This document shows, in pieces, positions 51,229 through 63,868 of a DNA stretch of 64,000 nucleotides (the stretch's first letter is position 1; every line of letters starts with the position of its first letter). The position numbers and the translations under genes were made by a program. Source of the DNA: Arabidopsis thaliana. Its lineage: Eukaryota > Streptophyta > Magnoliopsida > Brassicales > Brassicaceae. The stretch lies in NCBI RefSeq assembly GCF_000001735.4, contig NC_003070.9, positions 4,526,001-4,590,000 of the forward strand, written 5' to 3'. The notes under the pieces are model-generated. The model saw only the letters and a program-made list of their open reading frames with translations, did no database searches and was not told the origin of the DNA.

Positions 51229-51813
51229 TTATTCCGCCGGTAACGACTCCGACCGCCACGAAAACAGATCGCCGGAGTCAAAACAATCGTCGGAAAATTC
51301 AAACAACCCCTCAACAGCCACGTAATCTCCACCATCTCCGACGCCGGAACCAAAATCTAAACCACCGTAATTCGACACGTGATCTTCAAATCCCCAAATC
51401 TCGTCGATTCCTGACGAATCAGAAGACGCTCGTACCAAATCCGTTACCGTCTCCGTCGTTACCTCCTCCTTCGCGACGGGAACCGGAGAAATCGATGGAG
51501 GTGGTGGTAAACCAAGCTCATCATCGGAAGCTTCAAGAAGATATCCGAGATCAGGCTGAGTTTCGCCGGCGGTAGAGGAACCTTGCGCCGTCGTGGTGGT
51601 GACCGTTGATAACTCGTCTTCGAAACTTTTCATAACCGAGTCGAGATCTTGACTCACTGGTTCAGGATCCGAGTCATCCAGGACATCGAATAAATCATCT
51701 CTCAACCTCTTCACCTCCGGCGAGTCAAGAACCGCTTCGTCGAATGACTCGTCTCTGACTCGCTTTTTCTCAGCCGAGTCAGTCCGAGTTATATCCAACA
51801 ACTTCTTCTCCAT
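51229..51813 (-). CDS. Small acidic protein of unknown function
   Basis: A single-exon frame of 194 codons from the ATG at 51813. Codon use and composition look genuine, unlike nearby random frames. It is acidic (many Asp/Glu), Ser-rich and has no signal peptide or membrane span. Near the middle is DLGYLLEASDDELGLPPPP, which looks like a conserved linear motif with CK2-type acidic serine sites; the N terminus has two basic patches (EKKRVRDE, EVKRLRDD). I do not recognise a function. The leader is CT-rich on the coding strand (about 51940-51970). It matches locus At1g13360, listed as a hypothetical protein in my memory. Confidence 0.85.
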   Translation of the reverse strand: MEKKLLDITRTDSAEKKRVRDESFDEAVLDSPEVKRLRDDLFDVLDDSDPEPVSQDLDSVMKSFEDELSTVTTTTAQGSSTAGETQPDLGYLLEASDDELGLPPPPSISPVPVAKEEVTTETVTDLVRASSDSSGIDEIWGFEDHVSNYGGLDFGSGVGDGGDYVAVEGLFEFSDDCFDSGDLFSWRSESLPAE

Positions 51814-53352
51814 AGCTTTGGCAATTACGTTTTTCTTTGTGTGTTCGGTGAAACGTATTTTTTTGAATCAGTGGCAAAATCGAAATAAGTGGGGGATAGA
51901 GGTGCAGAATGGGAAGAAGGGAACACGAGATTATATAGTAGGGGAGAGAGATAGAGAGAGAAAGAAGGAACGCGTGAGATGTGACGGATACTGAGGCGCG
52001 TGGTGAGAGCGAATCCTTTGGAATCACGGATCCCTTGCCTTTTTTATTTTCTTTTTATTTTAAAGCTTTTTCTGGGTTTTTTACTATCATTTTTAGAAAA
52101 AAAATATTAATTAGTTTTGAAAACTTCCAGATGTCGCTTTCTAGTTTTAAAAGCATTATAAATTGATTTGAATTCAGATTTGAAGTCCGGTCACGTTGCA
52201 GTGCACATGCCCAGTCAATTACGCCTTCTCGATATTTCATTTCTTATTTTAATATCCTTCTCTAGATTTTTCTTCAAACATAATTATCTCTTAACCTTTT
52301 TTTAAGACTTATAGATTTTTCTAGAAAATATCGCATGTAATAATAAACACTGAATATTGATTTTTTGTGGCGACAAAATATTGAAGAATATTTTGTTGTA
52401 ATTATTTGTCTGTATAAAAATAGATGCTGAAACAAAAATTATGTCAACAATTTTTTTTATATTTTTCTTGTTTGCCATGGAATTTAAACGAAATTAATGG
52501 GAATGAATGTTATATTAACGAAATTAATGGAAGAAATACTGTAAGCACGTAAGAACTGTTTTAATCAAATTGAAATTATAAAATTGTTAGTGGTTGTATA
52601 TGTCCAGTGGTCATAGATAGACTTATTACTTTGGGTGGTCCTTTAGCTTACTACTATATTCAACTTCATCTACCATTGTACAATTTAAACGAACGAAAAA
52701 GGAAAGAATATATATGTATAAATATACAATAAACTTTTTATCTACTGTTTTCTTTTTTTGATAGAAAACTTTGCTAACTTTTTGTATATTATATTAAAAC
52801 CATTGGTCCATGACGAGCTATGTGAATGCATTTTTTATATGAAGATTTCATTCCATATATATCTATGCTTTTTGATCATTTACACGTAAACGTGAAAGTT
52901 TTATGGGGCACAAATCAAATTACTTTTTCCTATGTTCATATTTAGATATGATAGGACGCAGACAACATTTCCACTACGAGTTTCCTATTGTCTAATAATA
53001 TCATTGGTCGAGTTTGAAGACAATTCATAATAAATAAACAACAAGATGAACCACTTCGAAAATAGTTAGATTTTACTTCATGATATGGGAAACGCTAGAA
53101 CAATTTGCAACCGAGTTAAAACAAACCTTAATGTAATGATTTTGCTAATTTTTTTATTCTTGTGGTATTACTATAGGGAACCTCTATTAAAAAAGTAGGT
53201 TGATGTTGAGAATTTTGAGTTTGGAATAAGGTGTGGATTTAGACAAAAGGTGATTGTTTTAATTGGTGGACAATAGGCATCTTAGTGTTGCCAATATACG
53301 TGGTTTAAGCAAAGTTGTGATTCTTGGGTAATACATTTATGTATCTGTGCAT

Positions 53353-53393
53353 CCATTACTTTCTTCTTCTTTTTCAAATCGAACCATTACTTT
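53353..53393. repeat. 10-bp direct repeat flanking a pyrimidine-rich insert
   Basis: CCATTACTTT at 53353-53362 and 53384-53393 flanks 21 bases that read CTTCTTCTTTTTCAAATCGA plus one A. The minus-strand form is a short head, then an A/G-rich tail. Confidence 0.6.
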
Positions 53394-54769
53394 TTTTTTA
53401 AAGAATATGATTGTATTATCAAAGATGCACGTTTCTCCTCTTTTTTCGGTATGACATTTCGAGCAGTCCATATCAAACATATTGGTACGATTTTTTGGTG
53501 GTGAGTGACCTAAAATTTATTTGCTAGATATAAGCAAAGAACATATAACACTATATTGAATATCCATCGCACTAACGTTTTCTCTTTTCTTTAAGGGAGT
53601 AGCCAAATTATTTTTACTTAGAAACTTGTAGAATGATCATAGGATCCAAATGATCTTATGACTGACCTAAATTTGTGAGGAAAATAATCGTGTCAATCAT
53701 AAATGCTAATACGTTTTGAATCATTCAATATATCGTGTCAATTTGACAACAACGATTTTACCTCTAAACATTACTTTATTGTAGAATGATTCTACATGCA
53801 TCTGACTGTTTTTCTATGTATCATACACGCTTTTATTTAAGCTGATTCTTTTGCATTTAACCCTTCCTTGTTTCAAAGGAAACGTACATATTATGGGTTT
53901 TACGAATACAAAGATACAATAATACATACATTGCTCCAGAAACTGAGTTTAATTTCGAGAAATAAAAAAGTTAGATGACAACAAAAGTAGGTACAGAAGA
54001 CAAAATGTACCTCTTCGGATATTTGGATGGTTTTGGTTATTTTATTCAGAATTTATCTATATATCAATTTTTTTGTGTCGTCCATCTATATCGCTAAGTA
54101 TGCGTATACGTAGGCCTACATGATGTTGGCCTCATCGTGCGAATCATACACGTATCAAGAAATAAATATCAGTAAACCCTTTGTCAAAAACTAACAAAAA
54201 AAAACTGAAGGTCCACTACAGATCAATAAATTGACACTTAATAAAACTCTACACGTATTTATTTACATACTCTATCAAACCTAGAAAACCTCTAAAATGT
54301 CAACTAAAAACCATGAGCGAAACAAATAACCTATTCACAAACAATTGATATTGGTAGACCACCATAAAGAGTTCTTTATATTTGTTACAATTGACAAGTA
54401 ATGCTGATATTCCTGAATGCTGGTACATATTAAAATAAAAACACTGTTACATTATGTATAATCATAGTTAACTTGAAATATTATATGTTATCAGTTTTTT
54501 TACATTAATACAAATGTAATATTTATATTTAACTTTGTATTAATACAATTGTCTTTAAATTCACTTAAAATAAGTATATCGATTTGGGTATAAAAAAAGG
54601 GCTATAAACAGTATAATGTTTTTAATCATCTTATGAATGACTACTCTTAATTAAAATTATGTGAAGTACATAATTGCTTAGATAGATTTACAATAAAAGA
54701 TAAATAACTATACTTTATTTTTTTGGTCAACAATTAAAATTCCCTAATACAGCATAGATACGCAGATGT

Positions 54770-54813
54770 CTTCTTGTATATATTTTAGCAAAAAAAAAAA
54801 GCCTTCTTGTATA
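54770..54813. repeat. 11-bp direct repeat flanking a poly-A insert
   Basis: CTTCTTGTATA lies at 54770-54780 and 54803-54813. The 22-base insert is TATTTTAGC, a run of eleven A, then GC. Confidence 0.65.
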
Positions 54814-56276
54814 GTGATTTTAAAACAAAAGTAAGATATATTGTAAAAACTAATCAAAGTGGAGGTGAAGCATAATTGTGTTTTGTGAGTGGTATATATG
54901 CGCATGTTGGATATGAATATCAAGCTGGGGACAGTTTCAGTCTATCGGGTGTTTTTCTAAATAACAATATACCCGAGCATATATACTAAGGTTTTATATT
55001 TATACGTTTAAATCAAATGTAGTGGAATAAATAAGTAATATATACATTTACTTGATTTATTTTATTGTATTTTTCATTTTGAGGCCAATTCACAACGCAT
55101 CACGTGAGTACGAAGCAATCAAGTACAGAACCTCACAAAGTAAATTACGTGGTCCCCCACCAACGTTCCATGTTATCTATTCTCTAATAATCTTTTTAAT
55201 TGACATTTTATAAAGATTATTTCACAAAAATATTATAACCTATCAATATTTTCCGGATTGACATTTTCTTACCTGACATTTATTTATTTAATATCTGTTG
55301 ATGAAGTTATAATCGATCTGTTCATATTTTAATGGTGTCAATTCAGTTGGATTTAGTTAGGGGTTTGAATGGTTATATACAAATTTGCATTTAGATAACT
55401 TAGAAAGTAGTGAAATAAAAAGTGGTAGTTGATAAATTTCCATGTGCACACCAAATTTTTAGTACGGCATATGGTAGCATTTAAAAAGGTACTATATATA
55501 TGTAAATTAATTATCATCTGAGTTTTGGCTACTCTAAATGCTAATGAATTTAGCTGTGAATTATAGGGGGAAAATATAGATTCTTATAGTTTCTATTTTA
55601 TGTAAACATATTCTAATTGGAAAAAGTATATATGGTACCTTTATTTATAATAATAATATTAATTAAAAGGAAAATTAACCCATCAAAAAGTATTAAAATC
55701 TCACATAAAATGTTTTTTTTAAATAACTGTTTGAGCTAGACCCAATTTAAACTTAACGAAATCCTCCATATAGTCCATCGAGTAACTTATCTGAATAAAT
55801 AAACAATTCCATAAAGATAATTCGTAAAATAAGTTGTATTTATTTGGTGACCACGGAAAGAAGAGTTATAATGTAAAAATTAGCTTTCCTATTCTTTTTA
55901 CATTTTTTTTATTTTTTTTTTATTTTTCATGTGGTCCAAGGAAAGTAATTTTTAAAACGACAATAATTTTATGATTTGGCCTTCTATTAAATTTCTGGCC
56001 ATTGGTTTTAGGTTACATCAGTATGGATATGGATTATAGTAATCAATTCAGCAAAATAAAATTTTCATTTTCTGTGGTAATGGGAGATTTGGAAAAGGAG
56101 CGCAACACATGACACGATTCAATATTTAAAACCATATAAATGACAGGTTTTCTATATTAAACATTTAATATATATATAAACACTTATATATCCTTTTCTT
56201 TATATATATACGGATAACATTTATCGAAGTAATTTTAAATATGAAATTAATAATCAATTAAATATGACATATGAAG

Positions 56277-56339
56277 CTACTAGCCGGCGCCCAAAAAAAA
56301 AAAAAAAAAAAAAAGAAAAAAAGAAAAAAACTACTAGCC
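56277..56339. repeat. 9-bp direct repeat flanking a long poly-A insert
   Basis: CTACTAGCC lies at 56277-56285 and 56331-56339. The 45-base insert is GGCGCCC followed by a long A-tract interrupted by two G. It has the shape of a severely 5'-truncated retro-insertion with target-site duplication. Confidence 0.7.
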
Positions 56340-56796
56340 TGGACTAAAGTTTTGCAGAATGCCAGAATCAATTAACTGACGTTTAGCAAAAAAATAACTC
56401 GTGAATCCTTAAAGTCTTCCCAATATATTTCACTTGTTTCACTATGATTGATGTTTTAAATTAATGTGTGCTGTATGCAAATAAATTTTAATTAAGCATC
56501 ATTTAATTATATTGAAAATTATTACTACAGAGGGCCAATGATAATTTAGAGTTGTGAAAAATACTTCGTAAGAATATCGTATATTGATTCGAAAAAACTT
56601 GAAAAATGATATCACTTACACTTACAATATTATTATGAATTTGATTGGTAATATAAATCCATAAAGATATTTAGCAACAAAGAATAACAAAAAAAAAAAA
56701 AATGACGAAATACTTATAAACCAATTAGATAAACAATATATAATTGCATCTATTAACAAAAATTGGCATTATAAGTCTGTTGAATTTTGACAAAGC

Positions 56797-56841
56797 AAAC
56801 CCTAAACCTCATAATGCCAAACCTAAACCCTAAACCTCATA
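56797..56841. repeat. Pair of telomere-like repeats
   Basis: AAACCCTAAACCTCATA occurs at 56797-56813 and again at 56825-56841, 28 bases apart. The core matches the plant telomere repeat CCCTAAA (telobox). A further AAACCTAAACCC link lies between the copies. Confidence 0.85.
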
Positions 56842-57379
56842 CATATAGGTTAATAAAAATAAAATATAGAAAAAGGAATCTACATTTAAAGAATAAAAAT
56901 ACTGTGTTTAAATTACAAAAATAAGAAATACTTTAGAAATGATGTAATTAAAATTTGTCGAGTTCGTTTAGTTTCTCTAAATAATTCTTCTAACTATATC
57001 TACATATACATTTTTGCAGTCACTTTGTTAAATAAATCTTCAAATTAAGACTTATTTACAGTGGCTGCCATTGATATTTAATAATTGTTTTTGATAATTA
57101 AAAAGTAAAACTTAGAATTAAATGTTTGCATTTAACTACCTTCCCACAATCTCTCCACATTAACTACACAATTAGTTACTAAAATAAAACTTCCAAAATA
57201 TTTAATATCATTTAAACACTATAAAATTATTATTTTTTAAATTCCTTTTTCATGACTATAACAATTCGATTATAAGCACAAACCGTAAAGATATTTGATA
57301 ACAGTTAATTACTACAAAGTTACAAAATATTTAAACAATGATTCATAAACATATCATAAATAAGATCAACATTAACAAA

Positions 57380-57549
57380 ATAAATAGGTTTTTTTACGAG
57401 ACGGATTGGCGGAACGGGTTTGGCAGGACGTTACTTAATAACAATTGTAATTTATAAAATAAAAATATTTTATAGATATATACAATTTGTAAACTTTTAT
57501 ATATAATAACTTTTTTAAAAAAAAATTATTCCCGCGGATTAAAATCTAG
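57380..57549 (+). mobile_element. 3' terminal part of a non-autonomous Helitron (ATREP-like)
   Basis: The sequence ends in CCCGCGGATTAAAATCTAG with a T following at 57550, which matches the conserved 3' end of Arabidopsis Helitrons (hairpin with CCCGCGG, then CTAG inserted before T). About 150 bases earlier, GGCGGAACGGGTTTGGCAGG (57409-57428) resembles the internal GGCGGG/GGTTTGGC motif of ATREP elements. The 3' hairpin appears reduced, as the second GC-rich arm is missing. The 5' end is not located; the AT-rich DNA upstream to about 57100 may also belong to it. Confidence 0.6.
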
Positions 57550-59426
57550 TAGACATACATTTTCACCAAAAAAAAAAACTATATAGGCATACAATTTTGC
57601 AAAAGTTGAAAAATAGCGTTGAAGTGAAAGTCTTTTCGCCTAATGGCAGAGTCTAAAACATACTATATATATGCAACTTTATATTTTAGTGGTTTCTGTT
57701 CGATAAAAATAGGATTTCGTGTTATGAAAAGAGAAGGCACTAAAAGTAACTCATTCTGTATACAGTTCTTTTTAGCTTTCAAATTTCATCAACTTCTTTT
57801 AATCTACACCAGGTATTTGACATTTCCTTTTGAGTATTTGTTTTTTCATATGATTTTTTCTTTCTTTTTTTGGTTTATTCCTTTTCAAAGATATGGTTTT
57901 AAAAGGTTGAGAATTTGCTTCTCATTCTATTCTTCTAGTCCTGTTTTCTGATAGAAATTTCCACCTAAATATTTTGATGACCATAAACTAATTCAGGAAA
58001 AACACAAAACAAAATCTCCTAGAAATCCATATGCGATGGGAGAGGATTGCATCCTAAAATTAGTCACAATATTTTTTTCCATTAAAACTAAATTATTATT
58101 CTAGCTTATTGTAAACTTTCTAAAATCAGCATGTTAAAGTGTGTATAGTTTTTAATAGTACTAAAAATAAATAATGCATGAATATAAAAAGAAATACATT
58201 GTTTATTCTTTTCTTTTCGTGTCAACAGCCAATATATATATATATTTGTGGCGTATGTATATCGTCGACATAAAAAAGATGGGAACAATTAAGCTAAACG
58301 AGGGACCATGTGTTGAAGAACCATCGATGCAAGGGACGTATAGTTCTGTAAATGGCCTAATTGCAAACGATGTTAAACTATTTAATATTCCATAATTCAG
58401 ATTTCAGATTGTTCAAAACATAAAAACCGTAAAAAAAAAAAAACTAAAAAAAAAGCTCTGAATGATAGATATTTTTTTGAGCCCTAATTTATGCCAATCG
58501 TGTCATCATAAATCAGAATCACAAAATTTTCTTGAGAACAATAATAATATATATATTATGCCATGTTGAAAATTGAATTTTCTAATAGAGAATTTAGAAG
58601 GATGGTTAAGGTGCGCGTCGCTTTCATTTAGTGTCGTCTTCGGTCAGCGCCACGATAATTGTCTATGAGCAATCATCCTCTGCTTCTCGACCTTACTCTA
58701 TTACAAGTTACATACAATGACTCGAACTTTGATTAGTAACACATTGATATCGTGGAAAACAATTAAATTATGATTTAAGATTAGTGATCTGCGAAAATCC
58801 TTGGTATTTTTTCGTTGTTTATTCTAACAAAAGTTTTACTAAATTATGTTACAAAAACGAATGACTTTTGATCGTGAAAGTTATTTGTTTTTGTAGAAGC
58901 ACATATATTGTTTTCATTCACTATATATTCACGTAAAAGATATAAAACAAAATATAAAATGAGTTATGTAAATTTTATTTACCTGGCCGATTTTATTTTT
59001 TCAACATCCCTTTGATGTTGATGTTGCTTCGTCTTCATAGTAATGTGTCAGCATTTTTTTTTTCTTTTTTTTCTTATCATGATGATGATGGCTTTTGTTG
59101 ATTCCGGAAATTACTCAATCAAAGTTAATCGTAATAGTTTAAATCAGTCATCTTTTTTGTTCAACGAAAATACCTAGAATTGTCTCGTTTAGTTGGAGGC
59201 GCCGCAGAAATTATATAAAAAATGTCTTAGTTTTTTATATAAAAAAAAAGTCGTGAAAAACACTATCATTTATCCTTTAACAAAATAAATAAATAAATTT
59301 TGCTATTTGTCGTCCGATAATGTTTTAGCCACTTTAAGCAATACTATTTAAAACCAAAATTTGTATTTCATTTGAATTTTCATTCTGGCGTGTAGTAAAA
59401 TTCCAAGCCGACAGCGTAAGGCAGAC

Positions 59427-59579
59427 GACGTGTACATAGAACGTGCCACGTGTATCACACCTTACACAGCAATCTGACCGTTAATTTTTCCCGACCAATC
59501 CACGTCATCGTCACAACCGCCGTTGGATCCACGTACTATAATGGATATGATTAATTGTTTAGAGGTCTCACATATAAAT
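59427..59579 (+). promoter_or_regulatory. Cluster of ACGT-core motifs followed by a TATA-like box
   Basis: Five ACGT cores occur in about 110 bases: GACGTGT (59427), AACGTGCC (59440), the G-box CACGTG (59447), CCACGTCA (59500) and CCACGTAC (59529). TATAAAT lies at 59573. This looks like an ABRE-type promoter, but no reading frame follows within a kilobase. Confidence 0.4.
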
Positions 59580-61562
59580 TTAATACTAGCTGAAACGGTA
59601 AATAATAATAAAAATAGTTGTTGGCCATATGTCCATTACATTTTGTAACGTCTGACCAGAAATGGAAATGGTTGTTTTTAAATTTGACCAGAAAATTCAA
59701 ACTAATTAATGGAAAGTTATGTTTTTGGTGGATTTTAGCTGACCATTAATGATAGTTTTGGTGTGTACTTAAGCTACTTGACAAATGGAATATAGTGCCA
59801 AACAACAAAAATATTTGGCGAATTAATTAGTGAACAAAAAAAAAAAAATTAATTTATGAAATATTTGAAAATGCTCAATATTTCTGATGTAACTTTATAA
59901 GTAAGAGTATTTAAGGTTTTGCTTTTATAGTTTATGATAAATTCTCAAAGTAGTAATATTTGTTTACCCATTTATATTTAATATTTAAAAATGATGATAT
60001 ATTTCTGATAAGATACGTGAATTAAGATTATATAAATCCTTACTTTGGATCTAGATATGTAATAATATGTCAACTCTTAAATGTTATAACATTTCAAGTT
60101 ATTTGATTAATGACCATTTTTACCTACGTTATATAAATCATATACATGATATTATAGTATAATCGATTATGTTACGTACTTACATATGACTCGTTAATAG
60201 AAAAGTGATTGCGTGATTAGGCTGGACAATTGTTTAAGATAGGAATTTCAAATGATAAATAGTCCTAGATTATTCATTATGTTATGAGAAAATTCATACG
60301 ATATTGACTTAAGGCTCTATTGATACTTTAGCTTTCACGGAAAAAAAAGAAGTTGTATCCAATTTGGAAAAGTAGAGAACAATTTACAGAGAAGGTCCCA
60401 TTGGCCCCTTTCTTTATTCATCGAATTTTCAATAATCATTTTTAGTCTATTCTTTTAATTTCTAATTTTTTGCTAATATCTTTTATACAGATGTTGAATA
60501 TAAAGAAATTGCCAAGCAAGCATATCTTATTAAAACGTAAATCTAATGCTTGAGTGGGTATATTTTTGGATATAGTTCAAAAGATATAAGAAATGTGATG
60601 ACCTAACACCTAACCCAACAAGGCCAACGCTATTTTATTTTCGAATTCACGACGTTTTGGTAAGTCTATTATATTGGCTTAGGTTGCTTTCACAACTAAA
60701 CCTGTCAACCTATTTTAATTCTGTAATCAGCTTTTTAAAAAATTTGATTCGGCAGGTTTAACCAAAACGGCACGTAAATCGTCATTAAAAAGTTGTGCTG
60801 GTACCGTAAATCTTTAATTTTTAAGAACATCAAATATAACTAAAAATAGGGACACACAAAAAACTCTATTTCAGATTAAAGATAACTTAGCTTTATTTTA
60901 TTTTCCTTACAAGAAATACACCTTTTTTGAAGAAGATAAAATTCGATTGAACAATTTTGTATGGAAAATATAAAAGCCACGTCAATTGAGCCTTTTTTTT
61001 TCCCTGTTACTTGGGTTTTTGTTTGTCCCATTTGCCTTATGATTCGTCGTTTTTATTTTCTAGCTTCTGATTGTTTAATAGTGAGTTTGATAAATCAGTT
61101 GTGAAAGGAAAAAAAAACTACAAGCCAAATCCATTCGCAAACTGCAATGACGTAATAGTGATAGTCGTGCAAATCACTAAATTACAAATCCTAGTTTTTA
61201 GTTTCAATGGCGAAAGTTTCAAATTTGCAATAAATTTGTTTTCATAGGTCAAGAAAAACGATTATGAAAGTTAAATATTTGCTGATATTTAATAAATAAT
61301 AATAAATAATTTATACAAACGGTTTGATACTATACCGAGATTCAAAAACCACTTGCGTGGGCCTAAATTTAAAAAGCCTTTTTATGAAGCCCAATACGCT
61401 TTATGAAGTCCTTTAGACTCTCGTGTACGTTACAGGAGCTTTATTCTCGGACCAATCATCTTGAACCTGATGATTGGTTAAATTTAGGTTGACATTTTTG
61501 ATTTGGTTTTGAAGATAAACAAACCGTTTTGTTTTGGTTTTCAGTAAATCTCTGTTCGGATA

Positions 61563-61698
61563 TGGGCCAAGTCAATGAAAATATAGGTCTATAAAATTTG
61601 TGTTTTATTGGGCTTGTATATGCTACCATCATTACATGAAGTGGTACTATATTAGGCCTGATTATTTTACGACTTAATTAACGGTGCCGTTAGGGTTT
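61563..61698 (+). promoter_or_regulatory. Site II plus telobox cluster antisense to HTR6
   Basis: TGGGCC (61563-61568), TGGGCT (61609-61614) and TTAGGGTTT (61690-61698) occur in this order on the plus strand. This is the arrangement of many ribosomal and histone gene promoters, but the next gene, HTR6, is on the opposite strand. Confidence 0.45.
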
Positions 61699-61925
61699 GA
61701 TTTTCCTTGGCAATTGAGAAACAAATTCAAAAACAGTGATTTATCACACCATCAATTCGATCTAGAAAACCAGAGTAATAAAGGTTTAATATCATAAGCA
61801 ATTCATCTCTCAAAGAGAATGTGACATAATGTATTTTTGTTAAAAAGCGACAAAGCAAAAACAATCGAAAACCCTAATAGAAAAAAAAAAATACTAGTTC
61901 ATATGAATGGATTAAATTCTAATTT

Positions 61926-63217
<1,292 letters not shown>

Positions 63218-63868
63218 TTATGCATAACCCGCCATACCAATATTGGAACTAGAGCGGTTGGCTTTGTGAGCAGGCGGCGAAGAGACGGACTTGGTAAAAT
63301 ACATGTAGTAGTAGACATTAAGAACCATAGTAGCAACTATAAAGACTGCACCTGCAATGAAAATTCCTTTACGCAATGATGCACACGAAAAGGTTTGCGA
63401 ACTTAAGTACTTTGTGTGGTATGCGTTCTTGGTCGCTCCTGCTATTACACAAGCTTCTGCTACCAGAAATGTCATCCTGAAATTGTCAAATTTGAATATC
63501 AAAATATTGGTTGAGAAATCAAACTACTAATCCATTGATATGTTCAAAGCTTCAAAAACAGAAATCAATCTAAAGCTCTTTCAATATATATCACTCTCAA
63601 GATGAAGCTAAACTTGAAGATATATACATTGCTTTAGAGATGTTTAAGATAAAGGGACTCACCACGAAGAGATGAAATAGATAATAGACCAAGCACGGTC
63701 ACTTCCAGGGGCTAAGGGTCTTCCAAAACACATGCATTTGGTAACACTCATAAGCAATGATTCACTAGAGAGGAGGAAAAGGAAAGCTCCAACTCCATAA
63801 CCAGTGGCTACATCAGAGTCATAAACGCAGAACGTTGTGTTTGTTATTGGGTCTTGAATAGATTTCCC
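63218..63868 (-). CDS. DUF1218 membrane protein, 3' part (gene enters from the right)
   Basis: Two exons are inside the window: 63868-63663 and 63476-63218 (stop at 63220-63218). They encode about 154 residues in a continuous frame; the first exon or exons lie beyond 64000. Hydrophobic segments are seen at GYGVGAFLFLLSSESLLMSV, AWSIIYFISSWMTFLVAEAC and GIFIAGAVFIVATMVLNVYY, with Cys-rich loops (TKCMCFG, FSCASLRKG), typical of plant DUF1218 proteins with four membrane spans. Some members (MODIFYING WALL LIGNIN) affect lignin in secondary walls. The role of this one is unknown. It corresponds to At1g13380 in my memory of the map. Confidence 0.88.

Larger units (their letters stand above)
51814..61925. 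other. Ten-kilobase gene-poor spacer
   Basis: Very AT-rich, with no convincing coding exon on either strand. It holds several flanked A/T-rich inserts, a telobox pair, a Helitron 3' end and two promoter-like motif clusters, all listed separately. A frame of 102 codons at 57643 is Phe/Tyr-rich and resembles nothing known. Confidence 0.6.

Noticed and set aside
52487-52530. 14-bp direct repeat AACGAAATTAATGG with a period of 30
   Set aside because: The spacer lacks an A-tail or T-tail, so I did not place it with the flanked A-rich inserts.
57643-57951. Plus-strand frame of 102 codons with an ATG
   Set aside because: It is dominated by Phe/Tyr/Ile from T-rich sequence, lies just after the Helitron end and shows no signal peptide, domain or cysteine pattern of a known small-protein family.
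58600-58700. Locally GC-richer segment (GCGCGTCGC, GGTCAGCGCC) that might be a tRNA or transposon end
   Set aside because: No A-box/B-box pair, no cloverleaf arms and no terminal inverted repeats could be found by eye.
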